DNA of 25,603 nt from DATLXU01 sp035575515 (GCA_035575515.1 DATLXU010000129.1:1-25603), one strand, 5' to 3'; positions 9,148 to 17,167 are shown, counted from the first letter of the stretch. Program-made: numbers and translations. Notes: a model not told the origin generated them from the sequence alone.

Positions 9148-10005
9148 CTACAATTCACCGTTCAGAACAATGTTGTCAATCAACCGCGTTGCGCCGATGA
9201 AGACGGCCATTGAAACGAGCGTTGGTTTGTTTTGTGGAATCCAGGCAACCGGGTCGAGTCGCTCAGTATCGGTGATCGCGACGTAATCAATTCGCGCGAG
9301 CGGCTCGGCCTCGATGTTTGACCGCATCGCGCCCATGAGTCGCGCCGCGTCGCGCTCGCCAGAGTTGTAAAGCGTGCGGCATCGCTCAAGCGCGCGGCGA
9401 AGAACGGTCGCTGCCTTGCGCTCTTCAGTCGAGAGATAAACGTTGCGCGACGAGAGCGCAAGGCCGTCCTCTTCTCTCACGGTCGGTCCGACGACTATTT
9501 CAACATCCATCGAAAGCTCGCGGGCCATTCGCTTTATGATGATGACCTGCTGCGCGTCCTTGCGACCGAAGAAGGCAAAGTGTGGCTGCACGATGTTGAA
9601 CAATTTATTGACCACCGTAGTTACGCCGCGAAAATGGCCCGGTCGGCTCGCGCCTTCGAGCTTATCGCTCAATCCCTCAACCACGACGTAAGTCGAAAAG
9701 CCTTTCGGGTACATATCCTCAGCCGCAGGCGCGAAGATGAAATCAACTCCGCGCGTGAACGCAAGCTCCGCATCGCGCGCAAGGTCGCGCGGGTAACGGT
9801 CGAAATCTTCTTGCGGTCCGAACTGCGTGGGATTAACAAAAATGGAAGCGATGACAACATCGGTCATCTCACGCGCGCGGCTCATTAGCGAGAGGTGGCC
9901 TTCGTGCAGCGCGCCCATCGTCGGCACGAACCCGATGCGGCGGTCTTCCATGCGAAGCTCACGCGCAACTGAAGTCATTCGTGGTATGCGGTTGATTATT
10001 TCCAA
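9148..10005 (-). CDS. panC: Pantothenate synthetase (pantoate-beta-alanine ligase)
   Basis: PanC joins pantoate and beta-alanine with ATP to make pantothenate, the coenzyme A precursor. Family motifs are clear: VPTMGALHEGHLSL (nucleotide-binding HxGH, H34 and H37), SIFVNPTQFGP, the conserved GVTTVVNKLFNIVQP segment, FGRKDAQQ, and SSRNVYLS near the C-terminal lobe. The open frame extends upstream to 10062, but those residues fall in a palindromic repeat. A TTG at 10003-10005 gives 285 residues starting (M)EIINRIPRM, which lines up with the known N-terminus of the family, so I chose it; an ATG at 9978 is the alternative. It follows panB on the same strand. The stop is 6 bp from the convergent methyltransferase stop. 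Confidence 0.95.
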   Translation of the reverse strand: MEIINRIPRMTSVARELRMEDRRIGFVPTMGALHEGHLSLMSRAREMTDVVIASIFVNPTQFGPQEDFDRYPRDLARDAELAFTRGVDFIFAPAAEDMYPKGFSTYVVVEGLSDKLEGASRPGHFRGVTTVVNKLFNIVQPHFAFFGRKDAQQVIIIKRMARELSMDVEIVVGPTVREEDGLALSSRNVYLSTEERKAATVLRRALERCRTLYNSGERDAARLMGAMRSNIEAEPLARIDYVAITDTERLDPVAWIPQNKPTLVSMAVFIGATRLIDNIVLNGEL

Positions 10006-10015
10006 TCGTTTTGTA

Positions 10016-10133
10016 GGGGCAGGGCTTGTCCCTGCCCGGATTGCCGAAGGCAATGAAAGCATTCGGCGCGTATCAATAATCTAATCATCGCCCTTACGCG
10101 GGAACCCGCGCAGTGGATCAAGCCCTGCCCCTG
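10016..10133. repeat. Palindromic repeat element between panB and panC
   Basis: A 13-bp arm, GGGGCAGGGCTTG (10016-10028), has its exact reverse complement at 10119-10131. The left end also forms its own hairpin (GGGCAGGG at 10017-10024 with CCCTGCCC at 10030-10037). The element is about 118 bp, lacks any gene, and intrudes on the spacer of a two-gene pathway operon. It looks like a miniature inverted-repeat or REP-type element. Confidence 0.7.
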
Positions 10134-10138
10134 CCAAA

Positions 10139-11032
10139 TCAATTAATCGGTCCGAGCGGCGGCATTGATGGCGATTCTTCATCTTCGATCTCGACTACAA
10201 CGCCTTCAGGCAGATGATAGCTCTCGGCATCTGCGGGGAAGCGATGCGCGCTGACATCATCCGCATATCGCTTGAGCGCATCGGCTATGACCGACTTTAC
10301 ATCAGCATACCGCCGCACGAACTTTGCCGTGTGGCCGAACGTAAGTCCCACAAGATCGCTGAAAACGAGTATCTGCCCGTCGCAATCAATGCCCGCGCCT
10401 ATGCCGATTGTCGGGATACGGACGCGCTCTGTTATCAACCTTGAAATCTCCGCCGGTATTCCTTCAAGCACGATTGAGAACGCGCCCGCGCGCTCAAGCG
10501 CCTGCGCGTCTTCGATCAGCTCGCGCGCGGCTTCGAGCGTCTTGCCCTGCACGCGATAGCCGCCCATACGCAGCACCGATTGCGGCGTCAGCCCGATGTG
10601 TCCCATCACAGGCACTTCGGCGTCAACTATGGCTTTGACTATGGGTGCGCGACGAGTGCCGCCTTCAATCTTCACCGCTTCCGCGCCGCCTTCTTTGACG
10701 AATCGAATAGCCGATTCGACTGCGCGCGCTGAGCTGTCTTGATAAGAGCCGAAGGGCATATCGCCAACGATGAGCGCGCGACGAACGCCGCGACGAACGG
10801 CTCGCGTTGCGGCTATCATCTCGTCGAGCGTCACGGGCAGCGTCGTTTCGTAGCCGAGCGCGGTTTGAGCTAGGCTGTCGCCTACGAGGATAATGTCGAA
10901 GCCCGCTTCGTCAACCATCCGCGCAGTTGGGTAATCGTAAGCCGTCAAAGCGACAATCGGCGCGCCGCCTTTGCGCGAGCGAATGTGCGGAGCCGTGATC
11001 TTTTTGATAGCGCTTTCAGTGATATGACTCAT
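10139..11032 (-). CDS. panB: 3-methyl-2-oxobutanoate hydroxymethyltransferase
   Basis: PanB makes ketopantoate from 2-ketoisovalerate and methylene-tetrahydrofolate, an early step of pantothenate synthesis. The 297 residues carry the metal ligands D52 (VGDSLA), D91 (GDMPFGSYQ) and E123 (VKIEGG), the catalytic E190 (VLEGIP) and the TIGIGAGIDCDGQILV signature. The C-terminus is extended by an acidic, proline-rich stretch. The ATG at 11032 is preceded by AAGGAG. panC follows downstream after the palindromic element; both are on the minus strand and consecutive in one pathway, so they are probably co-transcribed. Confidence 0.97.
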   Translation of the reverse strand: MSHITESAIKKITAPHIRSRKGGAPIVALTAYDYPTARMVDEAGFDIILVGDSLAQTALGYETTLPVTLDEMIAATRAVRRGVRRALIVGDMPFGSYQDSSARAVESAIRFVKEGGAEAVKIEGGTRRAPIVKAIVDAEVPVMGHIGLTPQSVLRMGGYRVQGKTLEAARELIEDAQALERAGAFSIVLEGIPAEISRLITERVRIPTIGIGAGIDCDGQILVFSDLVGLTFGHTAKFVRRYADVKSVIADALKRYADDVSAHRFPADAESYHLPEGVVVEIEDEESPSMPPLGPIN

Positions 11033-11130
11033 CCAATAATCTCCTTAATCCTTCCGCCTGTGGGTCTATTCTTATCGAGGATTATATTTGATTGAATAGC
11101 AATTGCAAAAGTGAAGGACGAATTGAGAAG

Positions 11131-11167
11131 CTTGTAAGGGCGGCCGCCGCAGGGCCGCCCTTACAAG
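11131..11167. repeat. 15-bp perfect palindrome directly after the DJ-1/PfpI stop
   Basis: Arms 11131-11145 and 11153-11167 (CTTGTAAGGGCGGCC and its reverse complement) flank a 7-base loop. It begins at the base next to the stop codon of the DJ-1/PfpI gene. There is no T-run on the minus strand after it, so it is either an atypical terminator/mRNA-end hairpin or a dispersed palindromic repeat. Confidence 0.7.
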
Positions 11168-11725
11168 TTATTTTTTAGTTTGCCCTGATTGTGCGGCAGA
11201 TGCCTGCTCGCCTGCGACCATCTTTGTTATCTCATCGCAGAAGACGGGCAAGTCATCCGGCATTCGCGACGTGATGATGTTGCCGTCAATAACGCAAGGC
11301 TCATCCACCCAGTTGGCTCCCGCGTTGACGACATCGTCTTTGATCGAATGCCAGCTCGTCATGCGCCTGCCTTTGCACAGGCCCGCCGAAACGAGCACCC
11401 AAGGCGCGTGGCAAATTGCGGCCACGGGTATGCCGGCGTTCGCGGCTTCGCGCACGATGCGCAGAACGTGCTCATTTGTTCTGAGAAAGTCAGGCCCAAA
11501 ACCGCCCGGTATCACAATGGCGTCAAATTCTTCTGCGCGACATTGATCTACGGTCGTATCGGGCTTGGCCGGAACGCCGTGCTTGCCGTGCACGGTTTCG
11601 TCGCTCAGCCCAGCTAGCGTCACCTGTGCGCCCTCGCCCTTCAAGGCGAGTCGCGGAAAGTGCAGCTCAAGGTCTTCAAAATAGTTCGCGGCAAAGATTA
11701 AAATCTTTTTGCCTTCGAGTCTCAT
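11168..11725 (-). CDS. DJ-1/PfpI family protein (glyoxalase III/deglycase-like or YhbO-like)
   Basis: This 185-residue protein has the DJ-1/PfpI core: an N-terminal glutamate (E17 in NYFEDLE), the PGGFGPD loop and the nucleophilic elbow AAICHAPWVL with C105 and H106. Members act as stress proteins, deglycases or glyoxalases, or as PfpI-type intracellular peptidases; the sequence does not decide which. The length and the ICHAP motif match the PfpI/YhbO branch. The ATG at 11725 has AAGGAGG six bases upstream. The gene lies upstream of panB on the same strand but is separated from it by about 135 bp and a strong palindrome, so it is likely a separate unit. Confidence 0.93.
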   Translation of the reverse strand: MRLEGKKILIFAANYFEDLELHFPRLALKGEGAQVTLAGLSDETVHGKHGVPAKPDTTVDQCRAEEFDAIVIPGGFGPDFLRTNEHVLRIVREAANAGIPVAAICHAPWVLVSAGLCKGRRMTSWHSIKDDVVNAGANWVDEPCVIDGNIITSRMPDDLPVFCDEITKMVAGEQASAAQSGQTKK

Positions 11726-11937
11726 TTCAACCTCCTTGTGATTGATCTTTCAAGAATGTATCAGACGCCGACGCGCGCCGTACTAACGTCAAACGCGCGA
11801 TGCGCTTCCGCTTGCGGCCAGCGTCGGAAGGATTTCACTTTTATTGAGTGGCAAACGATGTGCCCGCGAGGAAATGCTGAATGCGGGATGATGCATGATG
11901 AACAAACTGCCTTAAGGTCCATTCATCATTCAGCGCT

Positions 11938-11973
11938 GAAAAAAGGCTGGCTGCATCATCGCACAGCCAGCCT
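11938..11973 (-). terminator. Rho-independent terminator of the Reelin-like gene
   Basis: On the minus strand a 10-bp perfect stem (AGGCTGGCTG/CAGCCAGCCT, 11964-11973 with 11944-11953) with a 10-base loop is followed by six T residues (11939-11944). It lies about 35 bp beyond the stop at 12007 and probably ends the whole DUF1800-DUF1501-Reelin-like transcript. Confidence 0.85.
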
Positions 11974-12006
11974 GAAGGGGAGCAGAGATAATAAATTTTT
12001 GCGCGG

Positions 12007-13203
12007 CTACTCAAGCGGGCGCGTGAAGGTGAAAGGCTCAGAGAGAGTGCCGTCAGGATTCTTCACCTGAAGCATCACGGTGCTGCCGCGCTCTATGCTT
12101 TTGCCCGCTTTTCTGGCGACAAGCACGTTGGTCGGAAAATCCGCATCGTTCGACACCTTCTTAACTTTATCGCCGTCGCTCGCAGGCGTCGCGCACGAAG
12201 TGAAGCACATATAAAGCGACGCGCCCGCGCCGAAATTCTCGCCTGTGACGACTAACTTTTTGCCGCTCACAGACGCGCCTGAAATCTTTGGCACAGTGCC
12301 GCCGGACCCGCCGGTTACGACTATGGAGAACCGCCCGCTGATTACCGGAGTTATGGGCGCGCCCGTCTTTGTCCCGCCTGAGATTCTTATGCGCGCCTGA
12401 TTGGTCGGCGTGTTCGGCACGGTCCACTCGAAGCTCGTGACGCTCGCATCTGTTGTCGAAAAAATCAAATTGGTAATCGGGAACGTCGCGCCGTCGTCGG
12501 TCGAATAGCGCGCCTCGTAGTTATCAACGTTCTGCTGGCCCGTAGTCGCCCAGTTTATCGTTATCTTCGTTCCTGCCTCCAAAATCAGCCCGTCGAGATT
12601 CGATTGAAGTTGAATGCTGACTTTGCTCGTGGGCGATTCAGCGATGGCGCTGCTGGTGTAGATGTAATCGTTTTGATTAGTGTCATCACCATTCGCGGCA
12701 TTGCCCGCCACATAAAATCGCACTGTGCCAATATCAGTTATTGGAGCAGTCCAGCGTACCTGCCACGTCCGACTGCCCACGACTGCGGTATTAGTGCCCG
12801 GTTGAGTGTGCTCGATGTACTGGCGACCTCCCAATCCGGTTTCAGGATTCACCTGCGTATCGCCTCCGAGCGATTCAAAAGTCCCGGCGCGGTTGCCGTT
12901 CATATCAATGGCCGTTAACTGAAAACCAAACTTTCGCCGACTGGCTTGCTGCACTGTCACGCGCAGAGTGTATTGCTGGCCGGGCACATAGCCATTCGTT
13001 ATCGGGTCGCCTTCAACGCGAACGCTGCCCGGCCCAACGTTCGCCTCATGGAATGTGTCGTGACAAGCGACGCAGCTTCCCAGATCGCCCGGCGCATTTG
13101 TGTATCCAGCATCAGGCCCGGTCACTTTTGCGTAGGCGACAGTCAGTGCGAACAAAATCAAAACAGCCGCTTGTAGTTTTCTTTTGACGTTCAAGCTAAC
13201 CAT
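12007..13203 (-). CDS. Secreted choice-of-anchor V/Reelin-like protein with one CxxCH motif and C-terminal IPT/TIG-like domain
   Basis: This 398-residue protein starts with a signal peptide (residues 8-25, ending AYA), then TGPDAGYTNAPGD and a single CxxCH (C44-H48). The next ~140 residues (FGFQLTAIDMNGNRAGTF, GGRQYIEHT, VRWTAP, VRFYVAGNAANGDD, DYIYTSS) match the Reelin-like/choice-of-anchor V module. A fibronectin-type segment with INWATTG...NYEARYSTDDG follows, and the last ~100 residues (PKISGASVSGKKLVVTGENFGAGASLYM) look like an IPT/TIG fold. The CxxCH could bind one haem c, but only one is present. It lies 118 bp after the DUF1501 stop and shares its strand. Function unknown; envelope location is well supported. 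Confidence 0.85.
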   Translation of the reverse strand: MVSLNVKRKLQAAVLILFALTVAYAKVTGPDAGYTNAPGDLGSCVACHDTFHEANVGPGSVRVEGDPITNGYVPGQQYTLRVTVQQASRRKFGFQLTAIDMNGNRAGTFESLGGDTQVNPETGLGGRQYIEHTQPGTNTAVVGSRTWQVRWTAPITDIGTVRFYVAGNAANGDDTNQNDYIYTSSAIAESPTSKVSIQLQSNLDGLILEAGTKITINWATTGQQNVDNYEARYSTDDGATFPITNLIFSTTDASVTSFEWTVPNTPTNQARIRISGGTKTGAPITPVISGRFSIVVTGGSGGTVPKISGASVSGKKLVVTGENFGAGASLYMCFTSCATPASDGDKVKKVSNDADFPTNVLVARKAGKSIERGSTVMLQVKNPDGTLSEPFTFTRPLE

Positions 13204-13254
13204 TCTTTTCCTACAAGCCAGCAGTCAGTTGTCAATTATAAATCGTTGATGCCG

Positions 13255-13281
13255 TGAAACTGGCTCCTGGAGCCAGTTTCA
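13255..13281. repeat. 13-bp near-continuous palindrome between the DUF1501 and Reelin-like genes
   Basis: Arms 13255-13267 and 13269-13281 (TGAAACTGGCTCC and its reverse complement) are separated by one base. The spacer also contains AGTCAGTTGTCAAT (from 13223) and AACTGACCACTGC (13308-13320), partly complementary words similar to GGTCAGTGATCAT near 5517. It has no T-run. Confidence 0.65.
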
Positions 13282-13321
13282 GAGTAACTGCCATTGAGAT
13301 AACCGGCAACTGACCACTGCT

Positions 13322-14647
13322 TTATCCCAGAAACCCTATATCCTCGTAGCGAGCGCCTAGTATCGTCTGCGAATCCGCGCCGAGCCATTTGTCGAGTATC
13401 GTCGCATAGACCGAGCGGAAATCAACGGTGAACTTCAGGTTCCCCGCGCTATCGAGTTGAGTGGCCTCAAGCGACGGGTACACGCCATACAACCCGCCGC
13501 GCACGGGCTTGCCTATGATGAACTCTGGATACGCCGTGCCGTGATCGGTTCCCTTCGAGTTGTTCTCGTTAGGTCGCCGCCCGAACTCCGTCCATTGCAT
13601 CATAACGACGTTGTCGGCAAGACCATGCGCCTCCATGTCGTCGTAGAAAGCCTTCACGGCCTGCGAGAAGAAGCGCAGCAGGGTAGAGTGCTGCCCGATC
13701 AGTTTATTATTCGGGTCGGCGTTGCTGCCTATCTCCTGCGAGTGATGATCGAACCCGCCCAATTGAACGTAAAACAGGTTCGCAGTCGGAAGCGTTACCG
13801 CTAGCTGCGCGACCATCTGCAACGCAATCGCGAGGTTGTTTGTGTTCTGGCCCGCGCCAATCGGATAGGTCACGGGCGATGTGTACTGCTTCACCGCAGT
13901 TTGCACCTGCTGCGCGCCGTCAACCGCGTCCATCCCTGTGTCGGCTATAGAGTCAATGAACGTTCCTACGTCGAAGGCGCGCGCGTTGGTCGCATGAAAA
14001 GTGTTCAACTGGTTATTGCGGTCACCCGTATAACGACCATCGGTCAGGAAGTTGTAAGCAGCGAAGCGGTCGGTTCCGCCGCCGGGCGTGATGTTCGGAA
14101 TGACGACCTTTTCGGCGAAGAAAGACTTCGGCAGCGACCCGCCTACGGACACGGCAGTAAGGCCCGATTGGCCAAGCAGCTTTTGATCCGCGTACTTGCC
14201 GAGCCATCCGTCGCCCACACCGCCATTCGTGTTGGCTGTGTGCCAGATGTCCATCGAGAGAAAGTGCGAAAGATTCGGGTTCGGGTAGCCCACGCCCTGA
14301 ACAATCGCAACGCGGCCCGCGTCGTAAAGCGTCTTGAGTTCGGCAAGCGACGGATGCAGGCCCAAGTCGTTCGAGATTATCGTCGAGTTGCCCTGCGCAT
14401 CCTTGAGTTCCGTGTCCTTAAATCCGAGAGTGGGCCGCAGGCTCTGATAGCGCGAGTTGGTGAACGGGATGACGGTGTTGAGTCCGTCGTTGCCGCCAGC
14501 TAACTGAATGACCACGAAAATTCTTCGGTCGGCTTGCGGCGCGACCGTCTGGGCCAGCGCGTCCCTCATCCACAGCTTTGGCATCAGCAGGCTGACGCTC
14601 ACGGCTCCGGCGCTTCGCTTGATGAATTGTCTTCTGGTCGTTGGCAT
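13322..14647 (-). CDS. DUF1501 family protein, Tat-exported
   Basis: This 441-residue protein begins TTRRQFIKR (R5-R6), a twin-arginine motif, followed by a hydrophobic stretch ending ALAQT, so it is probably exported folded through Tat. The family features follow: RRIFVVIQLAGGNDGLNTVIP, a conserved asparagine/serine site around YPNPNLSHFLSMDIWHTA, QLGGFDHHSQE, and VVMMQWTEFGRRPNEN...GTDHGTAYP. DUF1501 is placed in the alkaline-phosphatase/sulfatase-like superfamily, so it may be a secreted metal-dependent hydrolase; no substrate is known. The SD (GGAGGAGAG) sits in the 10-base gap after the DUF1800 stop, so the two are translationally linked. DUF1800-DUF1501 pairs occur widely in Acidobacteria and Planctomycetes. 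Confidence 0.92.
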   Translation of the reverse strand: MPTTRRQFIKRSAGAVSVSLLMPKLWMRDALAQTVAPQADRRIFVVIQLAGGNDGLNTVIPFTNSRYQSLRPTLGFKDTELKDAQGNSTIISNDLGLHPSLAELKTLYDAGRVAIVQGVGYPNPNLSHFLSMDIWHTANTNGGVGDGWLGKYADQKLLGQSGLTAVSVGGSLPKSFFAEKVVIPNITPGGGTDRFAAYNFLTDGRYTGDRNNQLNTFHATNARAFDVGTFIDSIADTGMDAVDGAQQVQTAVKQYTSPVTYPIGAGQNTNNLAIALQMVAQLAVTLPTANLFYVQLGGFDHHSQEIGSNADPNNKLIGQHSTLLRFFSQAVKAFYDDMEAHGLADNVVMMQWTEFGRRPNENNSKGTDHGTAYPEFIIGKPVRGGLYGVYPSLEATQLDSAGNLKFTVDFRSVYATILDKWLGADSQTILGARYEDIGFLG

Positions 14648-14657
14648 AGCTCTCCTC

Positions 14658-16124
14658 CTAATTCAACTGGAACTCCGGCAGGCACATGATCTGGTGAACG
14701 AGTCCGCGAATCTTTTTATCAACCGTCGCGTCGTCATTCACGAAATCAACCGGCTGGCCGTTATCGCCCGTCATTAGATAGGTCCTCAGCGCTTTTACGG
14801 CCTCGCCGCCGACGCTCAAGGGACCGAGCACGGAAAGGAATTTCTTCACGGTCTTTTTGGCGGTCTTCTTCGTGTAGCTCTTCAGTTGATCGTTGGTCAC
14901 GAAGACGCCGGGATTGGTTGTGTTGCGATTGGTCAAGAACGCATTGGCGAAGTTGTACCGTTCGAGCATGCTCGCGGTGTTGACCCAGCCGAGATTGAAA
15001 TCCCAGCCAGCAACGTCGGGAGGATTGAAAAGGTCTTGCCCCTCGTTTCGCGCCGCAACGTAAGGCGTATTGTTCGTCGCTCGCCGCTCGCCCGTCACTG
15101 TCGAGCCGGGATTGTACGTGCCGCCAAGCATGCGAATCGCGCCGACGACATATTCAATCGGCTGCTTGACCAGGCTGAAGAAGGCGCGCTCGCTGAAGAA
15201 TTCGTCGGATGTGAATATCGCGCGCACAAGCTCTTTGATCGAGTGATTGCCTGACATATAGACATCGGCAAATTTATCAATCGTGCGCTTGTCGGCGCTG
15301 CTTGTGTCTGAGGTCGGATAGACGAAGAAGTTGAGCAGCTTCTTCGTGATGTAGCGCGCGGTCGCCCGCCGATTGCAGATCACCGCGATTACGTCCACGC
15401 CGTCAAGGTTCCCCGTCGCCTGATAAGGCGTGCCCGGATAGATCGTCTTCGATGTGTTGTCGTGCTGGTTCTGACGGACGACGAACTGAATGTTGTAGGG
15501 GTTGCTCTGCGAGCGCGTGAAAGACCATCCGGTAAACGCGCGGGCAATCTCTTTCACGTCCTGCTCGGTATAATTCTGCTCGCCCGTCACGACATCGAAT
15601 ATGCCCATCGTGAACAGCTCTTGAAGCTCGCGGGCGAAGTTCTCGTTCGGGCGGCCAAGCACGTTCGTTATGCCGTCGAGCCAGATGAGCATCGCGGCAT
15701 CTTTCGAGACTTTTTCAAGAAGCGTGTCGAAGCGATCAAGCCCGTACTGCCTGAACAACAGGTTCTGCACGTACATGTAAAGGCCGTTTTGCTGGCCCAC
15801 TTTCGTTATGGAGGTGGCGAAGTGGTTGTGCCAAAAGAGCGCCATCTTCTCTTCGAACTGCCGCTTTGAAGTGACCATGCGCGTGACCCACCACCTGCGG
15901 ATTTCGCCTTGATTGAATTTCTGATTATCATCCGGGTTGGAGAAATCGAAGCTCTGCGTGAGCAGCGTCTCCATCGCAGAGTTGTCAATCTGATTGAAAT
16001 TGATCAGGTAATCAACGGCTCCTTCGCGCCCGCGCGCCGCAAGCGCGTCAATCTCGTCGGGGGAGCCGCCGAAGCCCATCCTTCGCAGCAGGTGCGCGGC
16101 TTCGTCGTAGCTCAGGGTTGCCAT
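14658..16124 (-). CDS. DUF1800 family protein
   Basis: This 488-residue protein has the DUF1800 N-terminus (YDEAAHLLRRMGFGGSPDEIDAL) and family motifs further on: REKMALFWHNHF-type (here EEKMALFWHNHFATS), NENFARELQELFTMG, YTEQDVKEIARAFTGW, FFSLVKQPIEYVVGAIRMLG and PPDVAGWDFNLGWVNT. Many family members are secreted, but here the start is fixed by a strong AAGGAGGAGAG, and the N-terminus (MATLSYDEA) has no signal peptide. Its partner DUF1501 has a Tat signal, so co-export as a complex is possible. It is the first gene of a minus-strand unit with DUF1501 and the Reelin-like gene. Biochemical function unknown. Confidence 0.92.
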   Translation of the reverse strand: MATLSYDEAAHLLRRMGFGGSPDEIDALAARGREGAVDYLINFNQIDNSAMETLLTQSFDFSNPDDNQKFNQGEIRRWWVTRMVTSKRQFEEKMALFWHNHFATSITKVGQQNGLYMYVQNLLFRQYGLDRFDTLLEKVSKDAAMLIWLDGITNVLGRPNENFARELQELFTMGIFDVVTGEQNYTEQDVKEIARAFTGWSFTRSQSNPYNIQFVVRQNQHDNTSKTIYPGTPYQATGNLDGVDVIAVICNRRATARYITKKLLNFFVYPTSDTSSADKRTIDKFADVYMSGNHSIKELVRAIFTSDEFFSERAFFSLVKQPIEYVVGAIRMLGGTYNPGSTVTGERRATNNTPYVAARNEGQDLFNPPDVAGWDFNLGWVNTASMLERYNFANAFLTNRNTTNPGVFVTNDQLKSYTKKTAKKTVKKFLSVLGPLSVGGEAVKALRTYLMTGDNGQPVDFVNDDATVDKKIRGLVHQIMCLPEFQLN

Positions 16125-16199
16125 AGATGCTCTCCTCCTTGGGTTGACCGGCTGTCACCAGAAGCCACATTCGATAAACTTCGGGCGGCGATTTCAAAG

Positions 16200-16331
16200 C
16201 CGGTTGAGCGGGAACCGTTTTTCATCGGGGAGCGGGAGAAGTTCTTACGGTTGCCCGGTCCTGCTCTCATGCAAACGGAACCGGAGTCGGTTCCGCCCAT
16301 TCAGACTATGAGGGGAAGCCGAAAGTCTGAA
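16200..16331 (-). promoter_or_regulatory. Structured 5' leader of the DUF1800 operon
   Basis: Before DUF1800 lie two hairpins: TTCAGACT (16300-16307) with AGTCTGAA (16324-16331), and CGGAACCG (16276-16283) with CGGTTCCG (16288-16295, 4-base loop). A third segment, GGGAACCGT at 16210-16218, could pair with CGGTTCCG instead. This allows alternative folding of an mRNA leader, but no known riboswitch is recognised. No gene was found in 16125-16413. Confidence 0.35.
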
Positions 16332-16359
16332 AAAAATAGTCTCTCTATCGTCGCGCAAA

Positions 16360-16368
16360 GGGGCAGGG
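16360..16368. repeat. GGGGCAGGG repeat core
   Basis: This intergenic 9-bp word is shared with the panB-panC element (10016-10024) and, in reverse complement, with the gatC-gatA spacer (5566-5576). Confidence 0.35.
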
Positions 16369-16413
16369 ATGATCATTAATCAATCTCTCCCTGTTTGGGG
16401 AGATAATGACGAG

Positions 16414-16926
16414 TTACCTCTGCAATCGCAGCCATTCCGACCGCATCGCAAACGCTTGCGGCGAGACGGCGCGTTGGACCGCAAGTATTCCGTCGAGGTG
16501 GTCAATCTCGTGTTGCAACAATTCCGACAGGTTGCCTTCAGCTTCGACAGTTTGTTTCAGCCCGCGCTCGTCCTGGTACTCGACTCGTATCTGGCGCGCG
16601 CGCTCGACTCTAACCATCAGGTTCGGGAAACTGAAGCAGTCGTCCCACAACTGAAACTTCTCATCGCTCGCCCAGACGATTTCGGGATTGATGAGCGGGC
16701 TGCAAAACCCGACGGGCTGCATTCGAATAAAGATTATTCGCTTGAGCACGCCGATCTGCGGCGCGGCGATTCCCCGCCCGAAGCCGTTCGCTTCGCGGAA
16801 CGCCGCGAGCGTGTCGCTGAGGTCGCGGATAATCGTTTGAGTCGCGGCAGATGAAATGTCTTCGACGCGCGCGGATTTCTTCCACAGCGTCGGATTTCCT
16901 AGTTGAAGAATCTCTCGTTCAGGCAT
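16414..16926 (-). CDS. def: Peptide deformylase, variant motif 2
   Basis: Peptide deformylase removes the formyl group from nascent proteins. This protein has 170 residues from the ATG at 16926; a longer frame to 17031 exists but its extra 35 residues do not look like the family, and the start MPEREILQLGNPTLW fits known deformylases. Motif 1 is GRGIAAPQIGV. Motif 3 is HEIDHLDG with H139, E140 and H143. Motif 2, usually EGCLS, is here DDCFS (C97 kept). All metal ligands and the catalytic glutamate are present, so activity is plausible, but it belongs to a divergent branch. The Shine-Dalgarno is weak. It has no adjacent fmt, and points away from the PilZ gene. Confidence 0.88.
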   Translation of the reverse strand: MPEREILQLGNPTLWKKSARVEDISSAATQTIIRDLSDTLAAFREANGFGRGIAAPQIGVLKRIIFIRMQPVGFCSPLINPEIVWASDEKFQLWDDCFSFPNLMVRVERARQIRVEYQDERGLKQTVEAEGNLSELLQHEIDHLDGILAVQRAVSPQAFAMRSEWLRLQR

Positions 16927-17073
16927 ATGCTCGCTCAGTTGAGATCGGCTACCGCATTTGAGATTATTAGTGAGGTTTCCCTTCTGCGGAGCAATGATTA
17001 TAGCGCAGCCGTCTCGCGCCTCGAAAGCCATTTTTCGATTGGCGTGGCGCGTGATTTGTCGGCCATAATTATC

Positions 17074-17102
17074 TTGTTATAAGCTCAAAAAGGGTATATA
17101 GT
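17074..17102 (+). promoter_or_regulatory. Candidate sigma-70 promoter of the PilZ gene
   Basis: TTGTTA (17074-17079) and TATAGT (17097-17102) are 17 bp apart. They lie 65 bp before the PilZ ATG and in the divergent gap with def. Confidence 0.4.
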
Positions 17103-17167
17103 GTTCAGCTTGGCCTACCAGGCAGCTCGGCCATGTAGAGATAATAAGGAACAAAGGAGAACAGATT

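Noticed and set aside
9148..10062. Longer panC from the upstream start
   Set aside because: The extra 19 residues fall in the palindromic repeat and do not match the family's N-terminus; the TTG at 10005 fits better.
11738..12070. 110-codon plus-strand frame
   Set aside because: It runs through the terminator hairpin and into the 3' end of the Reelin-like gene; no ribosome site or domain.
12007..13203. Multihaem cytochrome
   Set aside because: Only one CxxCH is present, and most of the protein is beta-sandwich; at most a single haem.
13901..14503. 200-codon plus-strand frame
   Set aside because: It lies antisense to the well supported DUF1501 gene, has no domain and no ribosome site; a GC-codon shadow.
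16927..17031. Longer deformylase N-terminus
   Set aside because: The 35 extra residues do not look like deformylase and the downstream ATG gives a standard start.
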